64,000 bases of DNA from Paraburkholderia sp. FT54 (GCF_031585635.1 NZ_CP134196.1:1302001-1366000), one strand, 5' to 3'. Shown: positions 27,591 to 37,900, numbered from the stretch's first letter. A program made the numbers and translations. Notes: generated by a model from the sequence alone, not told the origin.

Positions 27591-27995
27591 ATGAAATTAG
27601 GGTCAATCTTACTCACGTCTTTAATCACGATTCTGCTCAGCGTCATTGCACTCGACACGTCGGCCGCCGATTTCGATGGCAGTAAGCCGCTACTCTGCGC
27701 GACGGTCGACGCGCACTCATGCGATCCGGGACTGACCTGCAGCCGTTCGTTGCCGGGGGATATCGGCGCGCCGCTGTTTCTCTCTCTCGACTTCGCAAAG
27801 AAAACGATCGTCGGACCCGCGCGAACGACCCCCATGCGTATCGCCAGCAAGGATGCCAATCAGGTGATCATGGATGGTACCGAGATGGGATATGGGTGGA
27901 CCCTGGTGCTCGATTCGGCAGACGGATCGATGACGTTGACGATCGTCAATCGCGACGACGCACTGGTGCTGTTCGGCAACTGTACGGCCCTGTGA
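27591..27995 (+). CDS. Exported protein of unknown function
   Basis: I do not recognise this 134-residue protein. It has a clear signal peptide (MKLGSILLTSLITILLSVIALDTSAA), and the mature part has four cysteines (LLCATVDAHSCDPGLTCS and FGNC) that may form disulfides. Its middle resembles small beta-sandwich domains. AGGAG lies six bases before ATG 27591. It sits between a GACC-box promoter and the RND adaptor gene and is probably co-transcribed with the efflux genes. Confidence 0.8.
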   Translation: MKLGSILLTSLITILLSVIALDTSAADFDGSKPLLCATVDAHSCDPGLTCSRSLPGDIGAPLFLSLDFAKKTIVGPARTTPMRIASKDANQVIMDGTEMGYGWTLVLDSADGSMTLTIVNRDDALVLFGNCTAL

Positions 27996-28011
27996 TCAGG
28001 CGGATCGCGCG

Positions 28012-29334
28012 ATGAAAACGGTCCTCGACCTCCATAGAACGCCGTGGCGGCATTTACGCGGGCTCACGGACACATTCGGTTGCCTGCGCCGTCCAGGGTG
28101 CGCGCTGCTGTTGGTGGCAGCGGCTATGACCTTGCTGGCCGCATGCAAGAAGCAACCCGCCGCGCCGGCGGCAGCCGCGCCGGAAGTGACCGTCACGACC
28201 GTCGTACAGCGCGATACCCCGGTCGACTTCGAGTTTACCGCTCAAACCCAGAGTTCCCGCGAGGTCGAGATTCGCGCGCGGGTGGACGGTTTCCTCGACA
28301 AGCGCCTGTACGTCGAAGGGCAGCTGGTCAGGGCGGGGCAGACGATGTTCCAGATGGACCGCAAGCCGTTCGAGGCGGCGCTGCAAACCGCCAAAGGACA
28401 ACTGGCGCAACAGGAGGCCCGTTTGCAGGTCGCCAAAGCAAACCTCGCGCGCGTGGAACCTCTGGCCGCGCAGAATGCGTTGAGCAAGAAGGACCTTGAC
28501 GACGCGATAGGCAACGAAAAGCAGTCCCTTGCCGCAGTGATCGCGGCCAAGGGGGAAGTCGATACGGCGCAGCTCAATCTCGGCTACACGACGATCAAGT
28601 CCCCCCTCGCGGGTCTGTCGAGCTTTGCACGTCAGCAGGACGGCAGCTATGTCACGGCGACTTCCAACGGCTTGCTGACCTACGTCTATCAACTGGACCC
28701 GATGTGGGTGAACTTCAGCATCTCTGAAAACGAAATGTTGAAGTACCGGGACCAGATTTCGGCAGGTTTACTGAAATTCCCGGAGCACAACGATTTCACT
28801 GTCCAGCTGGTTCTGGCCGATGGATCGGTCTTTTCGAAGTCCGGGCGTATCGACTTCGCGAACCCCGCTTTCAGCACTGAAACGGGGACCTTTCTGGTGC
28901 GGGCGGTCTTCGATAATCCCAAGGGAACATTGCGGCCCGGCCAGTTCGTGAAGGCACGCGTTTCCGGGGCCATCAGGCCCAACTCGATTCTCGTGCCGCA
29001 GAGGTCCGTGTTGCAAGGCTCGAAGAGTCACTTTGTCTGGATCGTCGACGACCAGTCGAAAGCGCACCAGCGGGTCGTCGAAGTGGGAGATTGGCACGGC
29101 GATGACTGGTTCGTCTCGGAAGGACTCAAGCCGGGCGAACGTATCGTCGTGGACGGCGCACTGCGCGTCGCGGCGGGAGCGCAACTGAAGATCGTCAAAG
29201 GTCCGTCCCCCGAGAAAGCCGCAGCGCAGCCTGGACCTGCCGAGTCTGAAAGTGCGGCAGCGGCGGCACCCGCACCTTCCGCGCAGGGTAAGGAGCCGGT
29301 GGCACAAGGGACCGCCAGCGGTGCGACCCAATGA
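28012..29334 (+). CDS. RND efflux periplasmic adaptor (membrane fusion protein)
   Basis: The 440-residue protein is an AcrA/MexA-type adaptor. A hydrophobic stretch ends in the lipobox TLLAAC at about residue 45, followed by the barrel-sandwich and lipoyl halves (VEIRARVDGFLDKRLYVEGQLVRAGQ), a coiled-coil hairpin (about 120-190) and a beta-barrel. The C-terminus has a 45-residue Ala/Pro/Ser/Gln-rich tail. The 30 residues before the lipoprotein signal are unusual and the true start could be downstream. It is followed immediately by its transporter and outer-membrane partners. Confidence 0.93.
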   Translation: MKTVLDLHRTPWRHLRGLTDTFGCLRRPGCALLLVAAAMTLLAACKKQPAAPAAAAPEVTVTTVVQRDTPVDFEFTAQTQSSREVEIRARVDGFLDKRLYVEGQLVRAGQTMFQMDRKPFEAALQTAKGQLAQQEARLQVAKANLARVEPLAAQNALSKKDLDDAIGNEKQSLAAVIAAKGEVDTAQLNLGYTTIKSPLAGLSSFARQQDGSYVTATSNGLLTYVYQLDPMWVNFSISENEMLKYRDQISAGLLKFPEHNDFTVQLVLADGSVFSKSGRIDFANPAFSTETGTFLVRAVFDNPKGTLRPGQFVKARVSGAIRPNSILVPQRSVLQGSKSHFVWIVDDQSKAHQRVVEVGDWHGDDWFVSEGLKPGERIVVDGALRVAAGAQLKIVKGPSPEKAAAQPGPAESESAAAAAPAPSAQGKEPVAQGTASGATQ

Positions 29335-29347
29335 AAGGGCGACCGAT

Positions 29348-32300
29348 ATGAGCATCTCGCACTATTGCATCGATCGTCCGATCTTCGCGTCGGTTATTTC
29401 GATTGTCATTACGCTGGGCGGCGCGTTGGCGATGTTCGCCCTGCCGGTCGCGCAGTATCCCGACATCACTCCGCCGCAGATCACCATTTCCGCCACGTAT
29501 CCGGGCGCCAACGCCGAGGTTGTGGCGAACAATGTCGCCGCGCCGATCGAGCAACAGGTCAATGGCGCGGACAACATGATCTATATGAACTCGTCGAGTT
29601 CCTCCACCGGGAACCTGACGATCAATGCGTACTTCCAGATCGGCACAAACCCCGAACTGGCCCAGGTCGACGTGCAGAACCGCGTGAATCTCGCGTTGCC
29701 ACAGCTGCCCCAATCGGTCCAGGCGCAGGGCATTCAGGTGCAGAAGAAGTCGTCCGCCTTCATGATGGTGATTGCGATCTATTCACCTTCCGACCGGTAC
29801 GACTCGGTCTACATCGCGAATTTCGCCAACGTGTACGTGCTCGACGCGATCAAGCGGGTGCCGGGCGCGAATCAGTCCAGTATTTTCGGCAATCCGGATT
29901 ACGCAATGCGTATCTGGCTAAAGCCCGACCGGATGGCGCAACTTGGCGTGACAGCCGCCGACGTTCAGCGCGTGGTGGCGAATCAGAACCAGCAGTTCGC
30001 CGTGGGCAGCATCGGGCAGTCGCCTACGGGACAATCGGTTGAACAGTCCTTTGCCGTCACGACGACTGGCCGTCTGACCGAGCCGTCCCAGTTCGAAAAT
30101 ATCATCGTGCGCGCGGCGAATGGTGGCGCGGCGATCGTGCGGATCAAAGACATCGGTCGTGCCGAACTGGGGCAAAAAGATTACTCCATTCGCAGCCGGT
30201 TCCAGGGCAAGCCCGCGACCGTTCTCGCCGTCTATCAACAGCCTGGAGCCAATGCGCTGGATGTCTCGAAGCGGGTTCGGGCAACGCTCGCGGAGCTAAG
30301 CAAGTCGTTTCCCGAAGGGATGACTTATGAAATCGCCATGGATACGACCGAGTTCACCCGGTCCTCCATTTCGGACGTCATTCACACCTTTTTCGAAGCG
30401 CTGGTGCTCGTCGTCATTGTCGTTTTCGTGTTTCTCCAGAGCCTGCGTGCGACGCTGATTCCGATCGTAGCGGTGCCGGTCTCGATTGTCGGCACATGCA
30501 TGCTCATGCTTCCGCTAGGCTTCTCGATCAACATGCTGACCTTGTTCGGGATGGTGCTCGCCATCGGAATCGTGGTGGACGACGCGATCGTCGTCATCGA
30601 GAACGTCGAACGAAACATAACGGTCCTCAAGCTGAATCCGAAAGACGCCGCCAAGAAGGCAATGGACGAGGTAGCGGGACCGGTCATCGCCATCGTGCTC
30701 GTGCTGTGCGCGGTGTTCGTGCCCGTGGCGTTTCTTGGCGGAATCACAGGGCAGATGTACAAGCAGTTCGCCATTACGATTGCGATATCGGTGGTGCTGT
30801 CCGGCATCGTCGCGCTGACCTTGTCGCCGGCGCTCGCCGCGTTGCTGCTGAAGAGTTCCCACCATGAAAAGAAGGGCTTCTTCCGCTGGTTCGATAACCA
30901 GTTCGCCCGGATGACGGCGGGCTACTCGCGAGCGGTCAGGCTGGTGATCAAGCGATCGATTTTCGCCCTGATGTTCTTCGTGGCCATGATCGTACTCGCG
31001 GTGCTCATGGTGCGGTCGATTCCCTCCGCGTTCCTGCCGCCGGAGGACCAGGGCTATCTGCTCGGCGCCGTCATCATGCCCGACGCGGCGAGCCTCGACC
31101 GTACCGGCGAGGTGTCCCAGCAGGTCACCGACTACTTCATTAAACAGCCGGCAGTCGGCAGCATCACGGTGGTCGACGGATATAGCCTGCTTGATAACCA
31201 GAATAAAAACAATGCAAGCACTTTCTTTGTCGGCTTCAAGGGTTTCGACGAACGCTACTCGTCGGCGAACATCAGGACGCAGAACGCGCGGACAGTCCTG
31301 CAAGAGGCCTACCGCCATTTCGCGAACGTGAAAGAGGGCGTTGTGCTTCCCGTCAACCCGCCGTCGATTCCCGGTCTCGGCACGACCGGCGGCACGGAAG
31401 TGTGGATTCAGAGCAAGGGCGACGCGAGCATCGCGCAACTCGCGGAGGTTGCGCAGGAGTTCGTTCAGAAGGCGAAGCAGCGTCAGGAACTCACCGGTGT
31501 GACGTCGACGTTCAACGCGTCGTCGCAGCAACTGCTGGTGCAGGTAGACCGCGACAAGTCCGAGACCCTCGGGGTGCCGGTCGAAGACGCGTATAGCGCG
31601 ATGCAGACGATGTTCGGCTCGCTCTATGTGTCGCAGTTCAATCGCTCGAGCCGGCTCTGGCAAGTGATTTTGCAGGCCGAGCCGTCGTACCGGTTGAAGC
31701 CTCGCGACCTCGATCAGATCTTCGTGCGCAGCAAGACCGGCACGATGATGCCGATCACGTCGGTGGCCAGCTACCAGTTTGTGGTGGGTCCCGATCTGGT
31801 CACGCGCTTCAATAATTTTCCCGCGATCAAAATCACGGCGAACGCCGCGCCCGGATATAGCTCCGGGCAGGTGATCGCCACCCTGGAGGAACTGGCGACG
31901 CAAATGCCGCCCGGCTATGACGTCGCCTGGAGCGGAGAGGCCTACGAGGAACGGCAATCGGGCGGCACGTCGGGGCTCGTCTTCGTGTTCGGCCTGGTGA
32001 TGGTGTTCCTTATCCTCGCCGCGCAGTATGAGAAGTGGAGCTTGCCGATCGGCGTGCTGATGGCGGTGCCGTTCGCGCTGTTTGGCGCACTGCTCGCCAT
32101 TCTGCTGCGCGGCCTGAGTAACGACGTCTACTTCCAGATCGGACTGACGATGCTCGTTGCGCTCGCCGCCAAGAATGCGATCCTGATCTTCGAATTCGCG
32201 GTGCTGAACCGGGAGACCGGCGCGTCGGTGTTTGACGCGACCATGACGGCAGCGGAAGAGCGCTTGCGTCCGATCGTGATGACCTCGCTGGCGTTCATCC

Positions 32301-32566
32301 TCGGCTGCGTGCCGCTTGCCATTGCGACGGGCGCGTCGGCCAACAGCCGCCATTCGATCGGCACGGGTGTGATCGGCGGCATGATCGGCGCGACAGCGAT
32401 CGCGGTGTTCTTCATTCCGATGTTCTATTACCTGCTCGAATCGATGTCGTCGCGCTCGCGTGGCGGCAAGCCGACACCGGGTCAGGGCGCAGCCGGAGCG
32501 GCGCCCGGCCCGACCGCGGCGGAGCCCGGTCTGCCGCCGCACGCGCCACCGCAAGAGAGTCCTTGA
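29348..32566 (+). CDS. RND multidrug efflux transporter (HAE1 family)
   Basis: The 1072-residue inner-membrane proton antiporter has the usual length, twelve helices and two large periplasmic loops. It starts MSISHYCIDRPIFASVISI. The proton-relay aspartates lie in GIVVDDAIVVIENVER of helix 4, and GxxVALTLSPAL follows. The C-terminal tail is Pro/Ala/Gly-rich. It belongs to the AcrB/MexB-like hydrophobe and amphiphile exporters; the substrate cannot be predicted. It starts 13 bases after the adaptor gene, and the outer-membrane gene follows with a one-base gap. Confidence 0.95.
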   Translation: MSISHYCIDRPIFASVISIVITLGGALAMFALPVAQYPDITPPQITISATYPGANAEVVANNVAAPIEQQVNGADNMIYMNSSSSSTGNLTINAYFQIGTNPELAQVDVQNRVNLALPQLPQSVQAQGIQVQKKSSAFMMVIAIYSPSDRYDSVYIANFANVYVLDAIKRVPGANQSSIFGNPDYAMRIWLKPDRMAQLGVTAADVQRVVANQNQQFAVGSIGQSPTGQSVEQSFAVTTTGRLTEPSQFENIIVRAANGGAAIVRIKDIGRAELGQKDYSIRSRFQGKPATVLAVYQQPGANALDVSKRVRATLAELSKSFPEGMTYEIAMDTTEFTRSSISDVIHTFFEALVLVVIVVFVFLQSLRATLIPIVAVPVSIVGTCMLMLPLGFSINMLTLFGMVLAIGIVVDDAIVVIENVERNITVLKLNPKDAAKKAMDEVAGPVIAIVLVLCAVFVPVAFLGGITGQMYKQFAITIAISVVLSGIVALTLSPALAALLLKSSHHEKKGFFRWFDNQFARMTAGYSRAVRLVIKRSIFALMFFVAMIVLAVLMVRSIPSAFLPPEDQGYLLGAVIMPDAASLDRTGEVSQQVTDYFIKQPAVGSITVVDGYSLLDNQNKNNASTFFVGFKGFDERYSSANIRTQNARTVLQEAYRHFANVKEGVVLPVNPPSIPGLGTTGGTEVWIQSKGDASIAQLAEVAQEFVQKAKQRQELTGVTSTFNASSQQLLVQVDRDKSETLGVPVEDAYSAMQTMFGSLYVSQFNRSSRLWQVILQAEPSYRLKPRDLDQIFVRSKTGTMMPITSVASYQFVVGPDLVTRFNNFPAIKITANAAPGYSSGQVIATLEELATQMPPGYDVAWSGEAYEERQSGGTSGLVFVFGLVMVFLILAAQYEKWSLPIGVLMAVPFALFGALLAILLRGLSNDVYFQIGLTMLVALAAKNAILIFEFAVLNRETGASVFDATMTAAEERLRPIVMTSLAFILGCVPLAIATGASANSRHSIGTGVIGGMIGATAIAVFFIPMFYYLLESMSSRSRGGKPTPGQGAAGAAPGPTAAEPGLPPHAPPQESP

Positions 32567-32567
32567 C

Positions 32568-34085
32568 ATGAAAGCGACGGCTTTGGCGCGTCTGCTCGCT
32601 TCCGCCACGTTGCTTGCGTTGAGCGGCTGCCTGCTTGGCCCCAACTACGTCCGGCCCACGGTGGAGGTGCCGGCAACGTATCGCTTTGCGCAGGGCGAAG
32701 CAGCTGAAATCGCCAACGTGGCGTGGTGGGAGCAGTTTCAGGACCCGGTGCTCAACCAGCTGATCGCAACCGCGTTGCTGGAGAACCTTGATGTCAAGAT
32801 CGCGGCCGCGCGGGTCGACGAGTTTCAGGCGCAGTTCGTGACGACGCGTTCCGCGTTATTTCCACAGGTCGTGGCGGGCGCGGATGCATCTCGCCAACGC
32901 GTGTCTCAGGCGGCTGGAATACCGATACCGAACAATGTCAGCCCGATCTACAACCAGTTCGACGTGACAGCGTCGGTGGCATGGGAAATCGATCTTTTCG
33001 GCAAGGTTCGCCGCCAGACCGAGGCTGCCCGCGCGAACCTGCTGGCCAGCGAAGAGGGTCGCCGGGCCACCATCCTGACGCTGGTCAGCGCGGTCTCGTC
33101 CGCTTACATCAACTTGCGCAGTCTCGATCGGCAGCTTGAGATCGCGAAGGTAACCGTGGAAAGCCGCAACGAATCGGTCCGGGTCTTCACGTTGCGCTTC
33201 AGGGGCGGCGAGGTGTCGCAAATGGAGCTGGCGCAAAGCCAGTCGGAGTACGAGGCTGCGCTGGCCACCATCCCGCTGCTCGAAATGGAGATCGGCCAGC
33301 AGGAAAACGCGTTATCGGTGCTGCTCGGCAAAAACCCGGGCGCGATTCTTCGCGGTCGCGACCTGGCGACGTTGGGCTCGCCGCAGATTCCGAACGGGCT
33401 GCCTTCGGAGTTGCTCGAACGCCGTCCGGATGTGCTGCAGGCCGAGCAGACCCTGGTGTCGGAAAACGCGCTGATCGGCGCGGCCAAGGCGCTTTACTTT
33501 CCGTCCATCTCGCTGACCGGGCTGTTTGGTACGGTCAGCACGCAGTTCTCGAATCTCTTCACCGGGCCGGCAAGGGTATGGAGTTTTGCCGGTAGCGTGA
33601 CGCAGCCTATCTTCACGGCGGGCAATATCTCGGGGCAGGTGCGGCAGGCCGAGGCACGTCAGCAGGAGGCCCTGTTCGCCTACGAGAAAGCGATTCAGGT
33701 GGCGTTCCAGGAAGTCGAGGACGCGCTCATCTCCGTGCAGAAGACGAACGAGCAGTTGGCCGTGCTGGCCAACCAGGTCGAGGCGCTGCAAACGTACTCG
33801 CGTCTCGCGCGTCTGCGTTACGAAGGCGGTTACACGAGCTACATCGAAGTGCTCGACGCCGAGCGAAGCCTCTTCAACGCACAACTGAGTTATACGCAGA
33901 CGCAGGGAGCCGAGCTGACCTCGTTCGTCAACCTCTACAAGGCGATGGGCGGCGGTTGGGTTCTCGCCGCGGAGAAACTGTCCATTCCACCGCCCGCACC
34001 AGCCACGCCGCCGCCGGGCACCGAACCCGTCGCGCGCGGCACGGCGCCGGCGGGCGAACCGGCGGTCGCCCTGGAGCCGAGATGA
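32568..34085 (+). CDS. Outer-membrane efflux channel (NodT/OprM family lipoprotein)
   Basis: The 505-residue protein has a lipoprotein signal ending LLALSGC, the family start LGPNYVRPTVEVPATYRF, and two repeats of the TolC-type helical/beta-barrel domain (for example ELLERRPDVLQAEQTL). It completes the tripartite pump encoded by the two preceding genes. Its stop overlaps the start of pqiA in ATGA, so pump and Pqi genes are one transcription unit. Confidence 0.94.
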   Translation: MKATALARLLASATLLALSGCLLGPNYVRPTVEVPATYRFAQGEAAEIANVAWWEQFQDPVLNQLIATALLENLDVKIAAARVDEFQAQFVTTRSALFPQVVAGADASRQRVSQAAGIPIPNNVSPIYNQFDVTASVAWEIDLFGKVRRQTEAARANLLASEEGRRATILTLVSAVSSAYINLRSLDRQLEIAKVTVESRNESVRVFTLRFRGGEVSQMELAQSQSEYEAALATIPLLEMEIGQQENALSVLLGKNPGAILRGRDLATLGSPQIPNGLPSELLERRPDVLQAEQTLVSENALIGAAKALYFPSISLTGLFGTVSTQFSNLFTGPARVWSFAGSVTQPIFTAGNISGQVRQAEARQQEALFAYEKAIQVAFQEVEDALISVQKTNEQLAVLANQVEALQTYSRLARLRYEGGYTSYIEVLDAERSLFNAQLSYTQTQGAELTSFVNLYKAMGGGWVLAAEKLSIPPPAPATPPPGTEPVARGTAPAGEPAVALEPR

Positions 34086-35365
34086 CAGGCCGGGAAATCA
34101 TCGCCTGCGAGGAGTGCGACCTGCTTCAGCTTGCAGCGCCTCTCACGCCCGGCGGCTCGTTGCGTTGCTGTCGTTGTCGCGCGGAGCTTGGAAGGCGGCG
34201 TACGAACGGCCCCGAATGTGCCCTCGCCTTTACGCTCGCGTCCGCAGTGCTGCTCGTCATTTCGAACGTGTTTCCTATCGTAGGTCTGTCGGTCAACGGC
34301 AATCTGGTTCAAACGACGCTGGCCGGATCGGTCCGCATGCTGTACAGCCACGGCACCTGGCCGCTCGCGGTGCTGGTCTGCGTGACGACGATTCTGATGC
34401 CGGTGCTGCAGACCGTGGCGATGCTGTGGCTGCTCGTACCGTTGCATTTTGGGCGGGTGCCGTGGCATGCGGTCGAGGGCTTCCGGCTGTTTCAACTGGC
34501 GCGGCCGTGGGGCATGACCGAGGTTCTGATCCTCGGTCTGCTGGTCGCGCTCGTCAAGCTGGCGCACATCGCGAAGGTGGTGCCGGGCACGGCATTGTGG
34601 TCGTTCGTGGTGCTGATGTTGCTGCTCGCCGCGGCGTCGGCGGCGTTCGATCCGCGCGAGATATGGTCCCGCATCAGCGCCGGAAAAAATGCCGGCGGCG
34701 CGTGGCGGCTGCCGCCGCTGAAGCTCCGGCGCACGGCGGTGACGGCTTCCGAGTACGAGCTGGTGCTGTGCGAAGAGTGCGGGCTGCTGGTACGCGATCC
34801 GGCGCGCTCGGGCGTGCACGATTGCCCGCGCTGCCGGGCGTCATTGCATCGTCGCAAACCCGCGAGTCTGTCGCGGACGTGGGCGTATCTGCTTGCCGCG
34901 ATCGTGCTGTATATCCCGGCCAACGTGCTGCCCGTCATGAACACGAGTTCGCTCTTCGGGGCGCAGAAAGACACGATCATGAGCGGCGTGGTGTATCTGT
35001 GGGTATCCGGTTCATGGCCGCTCGCCATTCTCGTGTTCATCGCGAGCATCGTGGTGCCGATGCTCAAAATCCTGGGCCTCGCTTATCTGGCGGTATCGAC
35101 CCAGCTTCATTCGCAATGGCTTCCCGAGCAGCGCACCAGAATCTATCGCGTGATCGAACTGGTCGGGCGCTGGTCCATGCTCGATATCTATGTCATCACG
35201 ATGCTCGTCGCGCTGGTGCAATTCCAGGCGCTGGCGACGATCGAGGCGGGGCCGGCATCGATTGCGTTCGGCGCGGTGGTCGTGTTGACGCTGCTGGCGG
35301 CGATGGCTTTCGACCCGCGCCTCATCTGGGATGCAGCGGAGAGGGCTCATGTCGGGATTAAATGA
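34082..35365 (+). CDS. pqiA: Paraquat-inducible protein A (PqiA)
   Basis: The 427-residue inner-membrane protein has two tandem PqiA domains. Each begins with a rubredoxin-like zinc site (CEECDLL..CCRCRAEL at about 10-38; CEECGLL..CPRCRASL at about 230-256) and continues with four helices. PqiA works with the MCE protein PqiB and the lipoprotein PqiC in moving lipids across the envelope. It overlaps the efflux channel gene by four bases and pqiB by 17. Confidence 0.94.
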   Translation: MTGREIIACEECDLLQLAAPLTPGGSLRCCRCRAELGRRRTNGPECALAFTLASAVLLVISNVFPIVGLSVNGNLVQTTLAGSVRMLYSHGTWPLAVLVCVTTILMPVLQTVAMLWLLVPLHFGRVPWHAVEGFRLFQLARPWGMTEVLILGLLVALVKLAHIAKVVPGTALWSFVVLMLLLAAASAAFDPREIWSRISAGKNAGGAWRLPPLKLRRTAVTASEYELVLCEECGLLVRDPARSGVHDCPRCRASLHRRKPASLSRTWAYLLAAIVLYIPANVLPVMNTSSLFGAQKDTIMSGVVYLWVSGSWPLAILVFIASIVVPMLKILGLAYLAVSTQLHSQWLPEQRTRIYRVIELVGRWSMLDIYVITMLVALVQFQALATIEAGPASIAFGAVVVLTLLAAMAFDPRLIWDAAERAHVGIK

Positions 35366-36968
35366 CGAGCCGGATCTTCCTGAGCTCCCCGCCGCAGATT
35401 CGATACCGCGCTCGCGCTGGCGCATGCAGCTGGTGTGGCTCGTGCCGATCGTGGCGGTGCTGATCGGCGGATGGCTCGCTACGAAGGCGATCCTGGAACG
35501 CGGCGAGAGCATCACCATCAGCTTCAAGACCGGCGAGGGCCTCGAGGCCGGGAAGACGAAGCTGAAGTTCAAGGACGTCGATATCGGCGTGGTCGAGACC
35601 GTCATGCTGTCGCCGGATCATAAGCACGTCGTGGCAAAAGCGGAGGTCGCGCGCGACGTGGCGAGCCTGCTGGTCGACAACACGCGATTCTGGGTGGTTC
35701 GCCCGCGCATTTCAGGCGGCACTGTTTCCGGGCTCGGCACGCTGCTCTCGGGGTCGTACATCGACGTCGATGTCGGCAATGCAGCAAAAGCGCGGCGCAA
35801 TTTCGTCGGGCTCGAAGAGCCGCCGGTCTTCGCAAGCGACGTGCCGGGGCGCGAGTTTATTTTGAAGGGCAATGGACTTGGCTCGCTGGATGTGGGCTCG
35901 CCGGTTTATTTCCGCAGACTTCGGGTCGGCCAGATTGCCTCCTACCAATTGGACCCGGATGGCCGAGGTGTCACGCTGAAGGTGTTCGTCAACGCGCCAT
36001 ACGACCGCTTCGTGAAAACCGATACCCGGTTCTGGCACGCAAGCGGAGTAGAAATGGCGTTCGATAGCAACGGTCTGCGTGTGGAAACGCAGTCGATCGT
36101 CTCCATCATCATCGGTGGTGTGGCGTTCGAGTCGCCGCCGGAGTCACAGGAAGATACCAACGCCGCGGCCAATGCAGGGTTCGAACTTTACGCCAACCGC
36201 GCCGACGCGATGAAACAGCACGATCGGATCATCGATAAATACGTCGTGAATTTCATGGATTCCGTGCGCGGTCTGACAGTTGGCGCGCCTGTCGATTTCC
36301 GCGGTGTTGTGATTGGCGAGGTGACGGCAATCTATACACGCTTCGATCCGGTACAGAATCGTTTCAGCATTCCCGTCGGAATACAGATCTATCCGGAGCG
36401 CTTTACGTCCCGCTACCAGGGCGCCCGCACCGGGGGGCGTATCAGCGACGACCCACGCGGGGTGGCGAACTATCTGATTGAACACGGATTCCGTTTCCAG
36501 CTCAGAAGCGGCAATCCGCTGACCGGCCAGCTTTACGTCGCGCTGGATTATTTCCCGGATGCGCCCAAGGCGGCGATAGACTGGAGCAAGTCGCCGCCGG
36601 AATTGCCGGCGATACCGCGCACGCTTCAGTCGCTACAGGACTCCGTCACGCGCTTGCTGGCCAAGCTCAACACGATCCCGTTCGAGGTGATCGGCAACGA
36701 TGCGCGCACGACGTTACGCACGACCAATTCGCTGATCTCCCGCCTCAACACCGAAGTCGTGCCGAAGGCGCATGACACGCTCTCGTCGGCGCAAACGGCG
36801 CTCGATTCCGCGAATACCGCGTTGCAGCCGGATTCGTCGCTGCAGCAATCGACGGAAGAGGCGATGCGCGAGCTAACCCGCACAGCCGCCACGCTGCGTA
36901 CGCTGACCGACTATCTGTCGCGCCATCCGGAAGCGCTCGTGCGTGGCAAGTCGGAGGACAAACCATGA
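35349..36968 (+). CDS. pqiB: MCE-domain protein PqiB
   Basis: The 539-residue protein has one N-terminal membrane helix (LVWLVPIVAVLIGGWLATKAI) and three MlaD/MCE domains, the first starting ISFKTGEGLEAGKTKLKFKDVDIG. A C-terminal helical part follows, which in the characterised protein forms a long hollow needle through the periplasm. It overlaps pqiA and, in ATGA, pqiC. The full PqiABC set is intact. Confidence 0.94.
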   Translation: MSGLNDEPDLPELPAADSIPRSRWRMQLVWLVPIVAVLIGGWLATKAILERGESITISFKTGEGLEAGKTKLKFKDVDIGVVETVMLSPDHKHVVAKAEVARDVASLLVDNTRFWVVRPRISGGTVSGLGTLLSGSYIDVDVGNAAKARRNFVGLEEPPVFASDVPGREFILKGNGLGSLDVGSPVYFRRLRVGQIASYQLDPDGRGVTLKVFVNAPYDRFVKTDTRFWHASGVEMAFDSNGLRVETQSIVSIIIGGVAFESPPESQEDTNAAANAGFELYANRADAMKQHDRIIDKYVVNFMDSVRGLTVGAPVDFRGVVIGEVTAIYTRFDPVQNRFSIPVGIQIYPERFTSRYQGARTGGRISDDPRGVANYLIEHGFRFQLRSGNPLTGQLYVALDYFPDAPKAAIDWSKSPPELPAIPRTLQSLQDSVTRLLAKLNTIPFEVIGNDARTTLRTTNSLISRLNTEVVPKAHDTLSSAQTALDSANTALQPDSSLQQSTEEAMRELTRTAATLRTLTDYLSRHPEALVRGKSEDKP

Positions 36969-37552
36969 GGTACGCGACGGCGTGTCTGATTCTCGTGCTC
37001 GTCGGCGGGGGACTCGGCGCATGCAAGTCGCCGCCGACGAGTTTCTACACGCTGAGCCCCGACCGGGCTCTCGCCAGCTCTGGCTCCACACACCCGATCG
37101 CCGTGGTGATCGGTCCTGTCTCGATACCCGAGATCGTGGACCGGCCGCAGATCGTCACCCGGCTCGGCGACCACGAGGTCGAGGTCAATGAATTCGCGCG
37201 TTGGGCGCAACCGTTGAACGGCGACATTGGCCGTGTGATTGCCGCCGACCTTGCCGTGCTGCTGAACTCACCGCAGGTTTCGGTTTTCGATCTGGCGCAA
37301 GAACCGCCTGGCGTATGGCGTGTGCGCATCGACGTAATGCGCTTTGAGTCCGCGCCTGGGCGGGACGTCACCGTCGACGTGCTATGGGCGGTGCGGCCGC
37401 CTGAAAAAGCCCGCATCGTCACGGGCCGCTCGGTCGCGCATGAGGCGGTGTCCGGTCCGGGCTTCGAGCCGCTCGTTGCTGCTCACGATCGCGCGCTCGC
37501 GTCGGTCAGCCGCGATATCGCGGCGGCGCTGCAGGCGAGTTCGGCTCAGTGA
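36965..37552 (+). CDS. pqiC: PqiC-type envelope lipoprotein
   Basis: The 195-residue protein has a lipobox GGGLGAC, then FYTLSPDRALA and VVIGPVSIPEIVDRPQIVTR, typical of the ABC-type transport auxiliary lipoprotein family that includes PqiC. It is expected in the outer membrane as the docking partner of PqiB. It overlaps pqiB by four bases. Confidence 0.92.
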   Translation: MRYATACLILVLVGGGLGACKSPPTSFYTLSPDRALASSGSTHPIAVVIGPVSIPEIVDRPQIVTRLGDHEVEVNEFARWAQPLNGDIGRVIAADLAVLLNSPQVSVFDLAQEPPGVWRVRIDVMRFESAPGRDVTVDVLWAVRPPEKARIVTGRSVAHEAVSGPGFEPLVAAHDRALASVSRDIAAALQASSAQ

Positions 37553-37627
37553 CGCGGTCTGCATCAATCGCGCATCGACAGCGTGGTGCAGCGCCGCGCG
37601 TCGTGCAACGCTCGAGGAGCAAACATC

Positions 37628-37885
37628 ATGGCTGAACTTATGCTGGGCAACGTGGAAGAAAGCGTCTCCGATGAGGAGATCGGCGAGTTCCTTGTACGGT
37701 ATGGATTCCCCCAATTCAGTTCGATCCGTCGTATTCCGGGCGCGGGCTCCCGGCCCGCCGCGCTGGTGATTTTCGACGACGTGACGGCGGACGGGTTGCG
37801 CACACTGCAGTCTCGCGTTCACAACCTGTTCTGGAAGGGCCGCACGATCACCGCGCTGCTTCTTCCGGAGCGCGATGAATCATAG
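37628..37885 (+). CDS. Small RRM-like protein
   Basis: The 85-residue protein folds by pattern as one RNA-recognition-motif-like domain: strand MLGNV, helix SDEEIGEFLVRYG, strand SSIRRI, strand AALVIFDDV, helix ADGLRTLQSRVHN and a last strand GRTITALLL. The aromatic RNP residues of true RRMs are poorly conserved, so RNA binding is uncertain. GAGGAG lies about eight bases before the ATG. It begins 75 bases after pqiC and 15 bases before the next gene. Confidence 0.75.
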   Translation: MAELMLGNVEESVSDEEIGEFLVRYGFPQFSSIRRIPGAGSRPAALVIFDDVTADGLRTLQSRVHNLFWKGRTITALLLPERDES

Positions 37886-37900
37886 GCGCGGGAGCCGCTC

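Noticed and set aside
30515..32644. 709-residue open frame antisense to the RND transporter
   Set aside because: Composition (Arg, His, Gln rich) and exact antisense overlap with a well-supported transporter gene mark it as a shadow.
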